Below are positions 1 to 8,963 of a DNA stretch of 23,775 nt, piece after piece (positions within the stretch are counted from its first letter, which is position 1; the number at the start of each line of letters is the position of its first letter). Location of the stretch: contig BFEA01000346.1 of assembly GCA_003427395.1 (NCBI GenBank), forward strand, positions 1,143,031-1,166,805, read 5' to 3'. The notes below the pieces were generated by a model. It was not told the DNA's origin and did no database searches. It was given only the letters and a program-made list of their open reading frames with translations. A program made the translations under genes and the position numbers. Source of the DNA: Chara braunii. Lineage: Eukaryota; Streptophyta; Charophyceae; Charales; Characeae.

Positions 1-83
<83 letters not shown>
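1..83. repeat. (AG)n microsatellite
   Basis: The first 83 bases are an uninterrupted AG dinucleotide run that starts at the window edge, so its true length is unknown. It has no coding potential. Confidence 0.97.
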
Positions 84-86
<3 letters not shown>

Positions 87-160
87 CGACACGTGGCAGT
101 TTTAAGCGCACTGCTGTTGCTTTGTGGCACTTCGCCTACTAAAGAAAACCAATGAAATAG

Positions 161-499
161 GGGGGAGGAGGAGGAGAAAGGAGGAGGAGGAGGAGGAGAG
201 AAGAAGATGAAGGGAGGAGGAGGAGGAGGCGGAGGAGAGAAGAAGACGAAAGGAGGAGGAGGAGGAGGAGGAGGAGGAGGAGGAGGAGGAGAGAAGAAGA
301 AGAAGGGAGAAGGAGAAGGAGGAGGAGAAAAGAACTTCAAGACAAATGGAGGAGGAGGAGAGGAACTTCAAGACGAAAGGAGGAGGAGGAGAGAAGAAAA
401 AGGAGACGAGAGGAGAAGGAGAGGAGGAGGAGGACCTGCCGGTTTTGTATGGTGATGACGAAAAAAAAAAAAAAGAGGACGCGGAAGGAGGAGGAGGAG

Positions 500-531
<32 letters not shown>

Positions 532-533
532 CA
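161..533. repeat. GGA/GAA-rich purine tract
   Basis: About 370 bases are almost purely purine on the plus strand. They consist of GGA triplet runs separated by GAAGAAGA and GAAAGGAGG blocks, a degenerate minisatellite. The open frames across it are only poly-Gly/Glu on one strand and poly-Ser on the other, as expected of low-complexity DNA, so I do not call a gene. Such purine mirror repeats can in principle form triplex DNA. Confidence 0.92.
504..531. repeat. (GA)n microsatellite
   Basis: A GA dinucleotide run of about 14 units closes the purine-rich tract, just upstream of the mitochondrial insertion. Confidence 0.95.
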
Positions 534-600
534 ACCTTGATTGAATGTGTAGGATAGGTGGGAGGTGGTCATCAGTGACTACCAAGCTTGAAATACCACT

Positions 601-829
601 CTTTCTGGGCTTTCTTTCATTCAAGTCTAGCGCCTACCGTAGAAATTGGAGCTATTTGGCCTCCAAAAGGTATTGATGTGTTAGATCCTTGGGGAATCCC
701 CTTTCTAAATACTCTAATTCTACTTCCATCTGGAGCTGCTGTAACTTGGGCTCATCATGCTACATTGGCTGGTTTAAAACAACAAGCCCTTTATGGCATA
801 TTAGCCACTATTCTTCTAGCTTTGCAAGT
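601..829 (+). pseudogene. cox3: Nuclear mitochondrial insertion: cox3 fragment
   Basis: The reading frame contains hallmark segments of cytochrome c oxidase subunit III, such as [20 protein letters not shown], then [15 protein letters not shown] and [14 protein letters not shown]3 is a core membrane subunit of mitochondrial complex IV and is normally about 265 residues. Only about 75 central residues are present. Similarity begins abruptly near 601, with no start codon of its own, and ends near 829 just before a stop. The sequence is flanked by tRNA remnants and nuclear repeats, so it is a non-functional fragment transferred from mitochondrial DNA. The absence of internal stops suggests either recent transfer or short length. 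Identity as plant-type cox3 is confident; the donor species is not determinable by eye. Confidence 0.88.
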
Positions 830-833
830 ATGA

Positions 834-862
834 AGTTATCGGTTTAAGTCCGATCATCTCCA
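834..862 (+). pseudogene. 3' half of a mitochondrial-type tRNA (isotype unknown)
   Basis: The segment has the form of a T-arm plus acceptor 3' strand: a 5-bp stem (ATCGG with CCGAT) closing a 7-base loop TTTAAGT at 843-849, followed by CATCTCC and A. No matching 5' half (expected GGAGATG) precedes it, because the cox3 fragment abuts directly. It therefore looks like a rearranged tRNA remnant within the mitochondrial insertion. The isotype cannot be assigned without the anticodon. Confidence 0.4.
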
Positions 863-874
863 ATTTCCCCGTGA

Positions 875-936
875 GCCCACGTAGCTCAGGTGGTAGGGCA
901 TTCCCTTGGTAAGGGAAAGGCCTCCGGTTCAAGTCA
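875..936 (+). pseudogene. trnT: Truncated tRNA-Thr(GGU), mitochondrial type
   Basis: The block carries an acceptor 5' strand GCCCACG, a D-arm, and an anticodon arm with stem TTCCC/GGGAA and 7-base loop TTGGTAA, giving anticodon GGT (threonine). The variable region and the start of the T-arm (GGTTCAAGTC) follow. After about 936 the sequence no longer pairs: neither the 3' T-stem nor the expected CGTGGGC acceptor strand is present. The gene is thus cut at the right edge of the mitochondrial insertion and should not be functional. Confidence 0.7.
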
Positions 937-959
937 TGGTGTTTTAAGATCAGTTTTGG

Positions 960-1700
960 AAATGAATGGAGAAGATTCACCACGATTGCGACAGCAGCTT
1001 GACGGGTGGCGACGACGGGGAGCGACGACGGGCGGGCTTTCAGACTGCGGCAACCGTGACGAGACAGCAACAGCAGCGACGGCTTCGAGACGGCAGCAAC
1101 GAGATGGCAGCTGTCTGCCCGCGTTTTGAGACGGCAATTGTCTGCCCACGCTTTGAGACGGCAGTTGTCTGCCCACGCTTCGAGACAACAGCAACGGCGA
1201 CGAGACGGCAGCAACGACGGGCTTCCAGACGGCAGCAACAGCTTCGAGATGGCGACGATGGGGAGGGCGGCTCGACGGGCAACTCGATGAGGCGCAACGA
1301 AGCCGGGCGGGCGAATGGGGAGAGCTGCTTGACGGCAGCAAAGTGGGGAATACCGCATTCAAATTCGAACGCTGCGTCGTAGGCGACTAGGGGCGGGAAA
1401 AGAGCGGCGTCGAAGGCGACTAGGGGGCTGCGCGAATTCAAACGTGGTAGGCGACCAGGGGGCGGCGGTGAATTCAAAACGTGATGTACCGAAGTGTTCC
1501 TGGGGGGCGGGGAGGCTGCCACTAGCCAAAAAAGGCCTCCCCCGCCCCCCCCCGCGAAATTTTGTTGGGCCCGCCCGGCTCCAAACCGGGAGACCCAACC
1601 AGCCGAGCCGCCTGGGACACCCGCCGGACGAAGGCTGGGCCGCCGGGCGGCCCGGATTTTAACACAGGTTAACACACAGATCAAGGTGAGAACAATGACC
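960..1700. other. GC-rich low-complexity region, no gene
   Basis: This stretch is rich in CGACGG, CAGCAAC and CGAGACGGCAG variants, followed by G- and C-runs (1500-1560) and a palindromic GC block (1638-1656). Open frames exist in several phases on both strands, which is typical of GC-rich repeats lacking stops. Their products are Arg/Gln/Ser-rich with no recognisable domain, so none is annotated. Confidence 0.6.
1113..1193 (+). repeat. 27-bp tandem repeat, about three copies
   Basis: Units begin at 1113, 1140 and 1167 with GTCTGCCC(G/A)CG and contain GAGAC(G/A)(G/A)CA. The first two differ at only a few positions and the third decays after its first half. Because 27 is divisible by three, one frame shows a 9-residue repeat around VCPRFETA, but there is no support for it being a protein. 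Confidence 0.85.
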
Positions 1701-2181
1701 ATTTTGTCATAGGGTGTGTTGACCTCTTCGGCCCCAATAGGCTGCCAATTATTCCATTTATCCCAAGCCTAGCTACATTCCATACCATTGAGCATCCACC
1801 AGGGAAAGGGGTGTGGGGGAAAGGGGTCACAAAAATCTGACGCTGGGAGTAGCTGGACCGACCCATCAACGGTCGTCCACTCATGAAAAATGAGCTTGTA
1901 GTCTTTGATGGGTCTATCCTGGTCCTTCTCGGCCCTGCCCACCCTGCCATTGCATCTCAGCTATCCATCCCCCCAGGTCCCACCCAGCCAGCTAATACAG
2001 GATTGATGGATTTGTGTCACTATTTCCTTCCTTGTGTGCAAAAAAGCTTAACTTTTCTTTTGCCGCCTCTCAGTGGGCCTGAATACCATTCTGTACCTGT
2101 TGTTGAACAGACCACATCACATCTTTTTCCATCCAGGAGCACTCCACCCATTTCTAAGGTGCAGCGTCTGTGCCATAGGGC
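1700..2181. other. Unassigned intergenic sequence
   Basis: Mixed-composition DNA with only short open frames on both strands. None shows a motif, convincing splice sites or codon-usage signal. I see nothing assignable here. Confidence 0.5.
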
Positions 2182-2383
2182 ATGTAACAAAGAACAGATC
2201 AATGCCCACGCTAAATCATCAGTGTATGAGGAATAAATCTCCATAGCACATTCTTACTCAATGTTGTCTACCAACTACGTCTAAATCTACTCCTAAGCCA
2301 GTACCCAAAGACAAGGTAGACCTTTGGCAGAATTTTCCCATACAGAGCGGATTGCCAGAATCGCCACCTGTCAAAGTAAAATT
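2182..2383. repeat. 201-bp direct repeat, copy A
   Basis: The sequence from ATGTAACAAAGAACAG to about 2383 recurs at a constant offset of 338 bp (2520-2721) with few substitutions and a net zero indel. On the minus strand both copies carry GGCAG/GACAG followed by GTGGCGATT, resembling the end of an LTR followed by a TGG-initial primer-binding site (2355-2366). This suggests a decayed minus-strand retroelement leader, but that reading is inference. Confidence 0.8.
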
Positions 2384-2436
2384 GGAGTCGAGAGTAGATT
2401 GGAGTCGAGTCGTAAACGGACGAATCGGCAAACGAC

Positions 2437-2475
2437 CTGTTATCAGTGATAACAGAAGACGATCCTTGTAGGATC
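2437..2475. repeat. Two adjacent perfect short hairpins
   Basis: CTGTTATC-AGT-GATAACAG (2437-2455; 8-bp arms, 3-nt loop) is followed five bases later by GATCCT-TGT-AGGATC (2461-2475; 6-bp arms, 3-nt loop). Both lie in the spacer between the 201-bp repeats. Function unknown. Confidence 0.75.
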
Positions 2476-2519
2476 GAGCTGAAACTAGTCCAAATCCTGA
2501 ACCAGACGATCAAGAGTAC

Positions 2520-2721
2520 ATGTAACACAGAACAGATCAATGCCCATGCTAAATCATCAGTGTATGAGGAATAAATCTCCATAGCACTTTCTTACTCAAT
2601 GTTGTCTGCCAACTACGTCTAAATCTACCCCTAAGTCAGTACCCAAAGACAAGGTAGACCTTTAGCAGAATCTTCCCATACAGAGCGGATTGCCATAATC
2701 GCCACCTGCCAAAATATAATT
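2520..2721. repeat. 201-bp direct repeat, copy B
   Basis: Second copy of the repeat at 2182-2383. The minus-strand primer-site-like segment is at 2693-2704. Homology stops at both outer edges, and no target-site duplication is visible around the pair. Confidence 0.8.
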
Positions 2722-3580
2722 TAACTCCTCTAAACTAAAAAAAATTCGGCAACGCTTCCCGTAGAGAAAGTAGCTTTCCACTTCCCGTAGAAAAAGTAGT
2801 TTTCCAAAATTTATACAAAGCTAAATTTAAAAATCTAGAAATAACTGTGACTTCTCAAGGTCCAATTTTGTCTCTCTGAATTAGCAAAAACTTGGGCAGC
2901 ACTCCCTTTAGAAAAATAGACTTTCCAAATTTTTACTAAGCCATGTATAAAATTCAAACATACCAAGATTTATACAAGACCGAGTATAACCAATGATCCC
3001 AGAAAATGCAGAAATTGACCATGCTCCAACCCCCTCGTCCCGATTTATTTCTCTTCATGGTGAAGCAGGAAGAGGTTGAGCCACCCAAACTTATGGAACA
3101 TGCTCCGACCCCTTCGTCCAAAAAAAAAAAAAAAACAAGAAAACCCAAAATTAACAAGGCAACCAAGCCACCCAAACTTATGGGACAATGCTTGGTCCCC
3201 AAAAAGTCAACCACAGACAACCCTCGCAAGTCAAAGCAACCAGACCACCCAAACTTATGGAACATGCTCCGACCCCTTCGTCCAAAAAAAAAAAAAAAAC
3301 AAGAAAACCCAAAATTAACAAGGCAACCAAGCCACCCAAACTTATGGGACAATGCTTGGTCCCCAAAAAGTCAACCACAGACAACCCTCGCAAGTCAAAG
3401 CAACCAGACCACCCAAACTTATGGAACATGTCTGGTCTTCCAGGCAACTCCAAAATAAACATAGCACTGGGCCTCCCCAAACTTATGGAGACTTGCCCAG
3501 CCTTCGATGGACCCAGTCAGACACAAGCGATACTGCCTTCCTCCCATCCTTCCCCCTAGATGCAATCCCTTTCCACAATC
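2712..3580 (-). mobile_element. Possible minus-strand LTR remnant
   Basis: Read on the minus strand, this region ends at the primer-site-like motif of copy B. Upstream it contains repeated CTACGGGAAG(T/C)G-type blocks (about 2755-2800) and two TATAAAT boxes (complement of 2968-2974 and of about 2810-2816). Farther upstream lies a tandem array of 164-bp units. Promoter box, upstream tandem repeats and a downstream primer site together fit the U3-R-U5 layout of a plant gypsy LTR. No LTR start, polypurine tract or coding remnant was found, so the call is tentative. Confidence 0.3.
3076..3432. repeat. 164-bp tandem repeat (two full units plus partial third)
   Basis: The segment TTATGGAACATG occurs at 3091, 3255 and 3419, exactly 164 bp apart. 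The first two full units are nearly identical and each contains an A-run of about 16 bases. Within each unit CCCAAACTTATGG recurs about midway, and one more copy lies at 3476-3488, so the array is built from smaller ancestral half-units. Translated frames are shadows of the repeat. Confidence 0.92.
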
Positions 3581-3599
3581 TGCTTTCAGTCAAATAACA

Positions 3600-6540
3600 A
3601 ACTGAAACTGACTTTACACAAACACTCCTTTATTAAGTCTGGCTTGTTTCCTACAAGTCAAACTGAAAGTCAAAGTAAGGATGCCGACAATATACTCAAT
3701 CAACCTGTAGAAGGATGTGCAGATAGAGGTTATAACTCAGTTTATACAGGAAGATGAAAACATTACCTCTCAGTTCTCTGCCTCCAGAACTCCCCCTGAG
3801 TTCCGGCAGGGCTCCCGCACTCGGTGGGCAGACTCCCCACAGAGTCTTGCTGCAGTCCTACGGGTTGCAATCCCGCCTGCCATCTTCCTCTCTGAACAAG
3901 ATTAAACTTAGATTGAGAAGGGCAGAATGAGAGGTTTCAGACTCTCGAGATACAGGAGGGGGACAAACTCAACTCCCAAGAGAGGGCCTTGAAACCTTCG
4001 TACGCCTGAGGGCCCTGCAATGGTGGCCAAGGTACGTATCAGCTTGGCCAGTTAGAAGCCAAAACACCAACTGCAGATTCCTTGGCGACTCCCCAACCCA
4101 AACAGCAATACTCCCACCTTCTAACTACTCAGGCCCTTTGCCGCCCAGCCTTGCCAGACAAGTGCCCCCCATTCTTACTCTCTCTCCTACTGTAGCCCGT
4201 GACTAGCTCACGTTAGTGGAACAAGCCCCCCACGGCTAATCTGCTGCAACTTCGCCCGTCTACCTAAATTGCCCCTATGCAGCCTTAAAAGGTTGGAGCT
4301 GGCTACACCACACCCTTGGGACTCAATTGAGTACGATCGCAGGCTTCAACAGATTCAGTAACCCCAACAGTTGTGCACAGTAGCTAGGTACGGAAAAACG
4401 ATAACTCACAGCGCCACAATTCCTCCGCAACAGTCTGCGAACATCACAGTGGTCTACTAATCATTTACTCAGCCTGTGAGCGGAAACCACCGGTTGCTCC
4501 TTACTCATTCTCGTTATTGCATGAATGCGCAACAACAATGTTAGTCGTTGACTGCAACAGCCTAATTGGAACCCCGTCTAGTTGTGGCTTCAAGATTGAA
4601 CGGTTGCAGTAACATTCGTAGCAGAGTAGCTCCAAAATCTGCAGCTCCCTATCGGCATACCCCTGCAACTTCACTTCGACAAGCCAAGTACTGCAACGGT
4701 CAGCAGGCAAGCTTGCTTTTAGTTACTCTGTTCGATGGGGTTGGTGATACACAGGTGATCAAGCGAGTCTCCCACTCCTCTACTCGCGTCATTCTCCTCT
4801 CTCTTGGTATGAGCAACTCCTGATTGAAACCCCTTCTAAGGGTGAACGATCGTTTCCCTGCTATACAACTGCACCTGGCCGTTTGACTTGGCCAGGTTCG
4901 CTCTAACGGGGCAGTGAGAAGGAGCGTGCCCTGGATGGGGCCACAACGAGCGGGGAGGCCAGCACCGAATCTCAACAAGCAGCTGCACCATCCCTTGCGA
5001 CTTGAATATGAGCCCTCTGCAAGAACATGACAAAGCGCATGCTTGTCCCAAAAGTTCTCCTTCGCGCGTAGCTTCAGTCAACAACTCTGGCCTATAGGTT
5101 GTCGATCGGAGAAGGAGCCCGTTCTCCCTGATCACCTCGACGAGCGCCAATCAAGTGGTATGGCGATTTCAATGAACGAGACAGTCAGCAACAGAGCCGA
5201 TAGGCGGATCCCGAACGGAAGTCTCAACCACGACGTTTTTCTTGCGAAAGGCAGGCTCAGCGAAATTACGACGGGGTTACCACAACCAGCACGCCCCATA
5301 CGCCACTTACTAATCATGCAAAAGCGAGGATGAATCTACTGTTAAGATGTAGGCAGATACACCCTCCTCCTGAAGACCCTTTTCGCACCGTACGGACACT
5401 TTTGCTGTCCCGACTCCAAATCCGCTTTCACCACCGTGGTCGCCTTAGTTAAAAATTGCTTTAGGATCTCTCTTTGGTCGATTCCTTTCAAGGAACGATT
5501 GAGATTCACTCCCTCTACTCATATATCTCCTTCGACGGACGTACTTCACACCCACGCGCAGCTCCTGTAGCCCATACTAACTTATTTGCTTACCTACCGC
5601 AAGATCTAATAATGCCACTATCGAATTCGCAATTCACCAAAACCCCAGTCTGGTCTTCTTACTCACCCATTTCCATCCAAGAACAGGCGAGTAATATAAT
5701 CGTTGTTCCCGCAATCACAGCATCTGCCATCTCCCCTCAGTAACTTCTTTACTAACACTTGCTTTACTAGTCCATTGCCTACACTAACATCATCACTGAA
5801 ATCGCCTAGCCCAAGAATGTTGGAATGGCAATTTCCTCCATCCGATTTTGTTGAGTGTCGAGTGAACTGACCGATTTCCTTCCTCCATCATACCCACATT
5901 CGGCCATCTCCTTCTGACCGCACCTGGCGCGAAGATGCGTTTAGATCCCTCCTCTCTGTTAAGCACCCCTTCCGACAACAGCCGCTTCCAACGCCCCTCT
6001 CCCCCCCAAGCTCAGCCGCTCTTCTCGCAGAAAACCGACCGGTCCACAGCACTACTCATACGGACAACATCTCGAAGAAAAATTTGACACTAAACGACCC
6101 GATCGGTTTTCCCCGCCCTTATACGCAAACCCAATGACCGACTCACTTGGCAGCATTGCAGCGGCCTCTGTCACAGCACCCTCGGCTTCACCTCCCTTTG
6201 ACGCATACCGTTCGGATCTGACCCACTTTCTTCTGCTAGGTTGTGGATGGCCAAACCTCACCCTCTTCCTATCGCTCCAAATTTCTAGTGGATGTCCCGA
6301 AGGACAAGCGCGGCCCGGTAGTCCCGACTTTCCCAAAGAAGTTATTTGCCCCTATACCGAAGCCTGTTGACTTGCTGCCTCTTACCACTGTGGCTACCGC
6401 CCCAGTGTTCTGGTTTTACTCCACTCAGCCAACAACCAGTTCCCACACAAATAGCTGGTCGCGGAGCGGCCTGCGGCAAAGCCTAGCGTGGGCCTTGATA
6501 AGTGGACCCTGGTGCATATATTGATGGTAATAGCAATTTT
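3600..6540. other. Unassigned intergenic DNA, about 2.9 kb
   Basis: No open frame longer than about 105 codons, no recognisable domain, no tRNA fold and no long repeat. A minus-strand frame at 4501-4710 contains W...LQGYADREL, faintly like the region before reverse transcriptase in tyrosine-recombinase retroelements, but the flanking frames do not continue the similarity. I therefore leave the region unassigned; it may hold highly decayed transposons. Confidence 0.5.
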
Positions 6541-7460
6541 GTTAAAAATAAAAACTTTGAAGACCGAAACGGCAAAGGGTTCCACGTGCCCAGCCCAACT
6601 TGAAAGAAATAATGGACGAAAAATAGTAATATTTAATAATTAGGTGGAAATAATACATGCGGAAGATTAGAAATGAAGCCTAAGGCGAGGAAATAACTTC
6701 GGCCCCGCGGCAAAAAAACCATGGGGGATAGCCTCGCCGGGCCCTCGACCCCATGGTTCCTTCGCGCCGCTCCGGTGCTCCCGTGTTGCCACTCCCTGGC
6801 TTCGATCCCTTAATCTCCTTGATGGAAGCCCGATGTTGTAACCAGTAGTGTTAGGCCCAAGGCTAGGTCTAGTTTTGATGGACACCTAACTAAGCGGATA
6901 CTGCGCGACACGCTGATCTACCGAAACGTTTCTAAATTACAAAGGTGTCGATGTCGTCTTCCGCACGTGCGCATAAGTCACAAGCGAGCGCACCAATCAT
7001 AAGACAAAATTTTTGAAATCCTAGTTTAATCAAAAAATACCTCGGCTGGTAACTACGCCGGCCTCTCGATCATAACCAAAAGAAGAGATGACACGCACGT
7101 TAAATCTGCACGCTCACACACCCTCTACTTTAATCAACCACCTTGTCAACGTAAGCCACAAACGCAACCGCACCTTGCGTGGTATACTTAAACTTCAAAC
7201 CAAATTTATTTTTTGTTACTTGCAAAACCAGAGTGGATACCCTTGTAAGGGTATTCCCGCCGACATCGTCATGCCGCTGCTTCTGCCCTTCGCTATTGGA
7301 GTCAGTAATGAAAGAAAAATGAAACAGCCATAGCCTGTTTCTGGCCCCTTCCCAATTCCTGACGCCATTACTATCTAACCTTGTCCTCCTCAATCATGCT
7401 TCTTATCTTTCATCTTCACCGTCGTCTTCATCGTCATTTGCATCCATCCGCGTTGTCATG
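6540..7460. other. Unassigned intergenic DNA with small inverted repeats
   Basis: AT-rich DNA (6540-6680) passes into GC-rich DNA. There is a perfect 10-bp inverted repeat, AACCATGGGG at 6717-6726 and its complement at 6749-6758. An 18-bp palindromic block, ATACCCTT-GT-AAGGGTAT, lies at 7237-7254. No gene is supported. Confidence 0.5.
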
Positions 7461-7465
7461 GTGGT

Positions 7466-7466
<1 letters not shown>

Positions 7467-7522
<56 letters not shown>
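7467..7522. repeat. (CT)n microsatellite
   Basis: About 28 uninterrupted CT units. The Ser/Leu-rich frames crossing it are composition artefacts. Confidence 0.97.
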
Positions 7523-7526
<4 letters not shown>

Positions 7527-7853
7527 GTGGCTGCGTGAACTCCACAAAAAAAGCATGACTGTGCCAAACTGTTTCGTTGGACTTTCACCAAATCATCAGG
7601 AAGTTGAACCCCGACAGTCTGCCAGAGGTGCATTTGCCTGCGTGCGTGCGCTTGCGCGGACGGGCGTGTTGTCCCGTTCGCGTCAGTGCGAGTACATGTT
7701 GGCTTGCCCGCTATTCAAAAAAGAAAACTATGCCCCGCATGGGACCGGTTTTCCCCCAGGCTAGCAGCCCTGCGATGGGCCCTCTTTTCAACGGGCACGA
7801 ATATCCCACCCGCCTGCGGTCCTACCGGGCCGCTGGCTCGGATCGTCTAGCAA

Positions 7854-7937
7854 TCTTAAGACTTAAAGATCGTGCGATGATCCAGATCGTCCGGCAGGGC
7901 GGACGGCCTGCATCTTCGCGCGATCTTGAAGTCTTAA
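7854..7937. repeat. Imperfect inverted repeat, about 21-bp arms
   Basis: TCTTAAGACTTAAAGATCGTGCG (written as two parts: TCTTAAGACTTAAAG at 7854, GATCGTGCG to 7876) is nearly the reverse complement of the segment at 7917-7937, with a roughly 40-base GC-rich loop. A further direct copy of CTTAAGATCGTGCG follows at 7941. It may be a decayed transposon terminus or a chance fold-back; no coding sequence is associated. Confidence 0.5.
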
Positions 7938-8369
7938 AGTCTTAAGATCGTGCGGAAATCCGGACCGTCGGGCCAGTTGGACCGCGGGCGGCCCGGATCG
8001 CCCAATTCTCACGTTAGCGACTTTTCTATAAGTAAAGGGATCTTCAGTTTGCTCAATTTAGCTTTCTTCGCACTATTGCAAGGAAATAAGCAATGAGGAC
8101 AGTAGAAAACCAATTTGCAACATCTCACAGAAGACCAGGTATCATCGAGCCGAAACTGAAAGCAAAATACAAAGCGGATCACATCAAATAGAACGAGCAC
8201 AGCATTGAAGTCTCTTGGAAATGAAAGCCCTCCAGAACGATTCCAATCACCTACAACAACAATGTAGCTGCCTATCAGCAGCTATCCGCCCAGACTACTA
8301 CCAGATGATCCCATCCACCTAGCCTACATATGCTACAGCAGATTCCAAGTGTAGTAGCCCAGGCAGCTT

Positions 8370-8947
8370 GAAGACTCTGATTGAACAGCCTGTCTTCGAG
8401 GTCACTACGTGCCTCGTCATACTGCCCTCATCTCTTTTCTCCTTCCCACAGCCCTTCTCCTTCCAAAGGACCTCCACTACTCCACCACTCGGCTATGGTG
8501 AGTGCAGCTTGGCTATGGCTGCCTCACACCCTTCTTCCTCGCTGCCACCACGCAACTGCCCCCTTGGGCGCAGCGCTCAGCCACTGCTCCAGCAGTGCTG
8601 CTGCATTGGGGCAATGCCTGAATGTGTCGAAAGATGTGCCCACCAGCCTTTGTGCTGGCTGGAGAGGCCGAGCAGCCTCTGGCCTGCCTGAACCCAGTCC
8701 GAGTTGCCTGCATCCTGCGCCCTTTTTAGAAGCTGCACCCAGGCCCAGCGTCCGCACCATCTTCAACCAACTAGGCCTAACAGTTGGTGGGAGATGCTGC
8801 CTAGATGCTCCATGCTCTTCAACGACCCAGGCCCCAGTTTGTTCATACTGGCATCTCTGGAGGCCCTGCTGTATTTTTTGGAGGCCCACCGTCACTTAGG
8901 GTGGGACGGCCCCTTTTTCGGCATTGCCGAGGTCGTCAATGCTCACA
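8370..8947 (-). mobile_element. 3' LTR (U3 part) of the old minus-strand chromovirus
   Basis: On the minus strand, a purine-rich tract (complement of 8948-8963) is followed immediately by TGTGAGC, the expected TG start of an LTR. The next several hundred bases are GC-rich and share motifs (GCCATAGCC, CTCGGCCTC, CTGGAGC) with the LTRs at 9528 and 15046, though overall similarity is weak. The far end of the LTR (lower coordinates) could not be fixed: 8370 is a conservative limit, and by comparison with the 1.4-kb relative it may extend towards about 8000. Confidence 0.5.
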
Positions 8948-8963
8948 CTCCCTCCCCCTCAAT
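8948..8963 (-). other. Polypurine tract of the minus-strand element
   Basis: The complement reads ATTGAGGGGGAGGGAG directly before the TG of the LTR. It occupies the same place as GAGGGGGGAGTAG before the 3' LTR at 23449. The polypurine tract primes plus-strand DNA synthesis in LTR retroelements. The pol reading frame ends in a TGA that overlaps its first bases. Confidence 0.7.

Noticed and set aside
102-624. Open frames encoding poly-Ser or poly-Gly/Glu on both strands of the purine tract
   Set aside because: They are translations of GGA/GA repeats with no start context, domain or codon signal.
875-945. Functional tRNA-Thr gene
   Set aside because: The 3' T-stem and acceptor strand do not pair with the 5' half; the gene is cut at the insertion edge.
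816-1702. Several overlapping 140-220 codon frames in the GC-rich block
   Set aside because: Open frames occur in multiple phases on both strands, the products are low-complexity Arg/Gln/Ser/Pro-rich, and they run through a tandem repeat and the tRNA pseudogene.
2182-2721. Definite miniature LTR element (TRIM)
   Set aside because: Repeat ends do not give clear TG...CA termini, no target-site duplication flanks the pair and no polypurine tract is evident; kept only as a hypothesis.
3076-3432. CRISPR-like array
   Set aside because: Units are contiguous 164-bp copies without unique spacers; this is ordinary eukaryotic tandem duplication.
3006-3597. Lys/Pro-rich frames of 80-150 codons with repeated HPNLW motif
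   Set aside because: All reflect the 164-bp tandem repeat; the A-runs give poly-Lys and different frames translate the same repeat.
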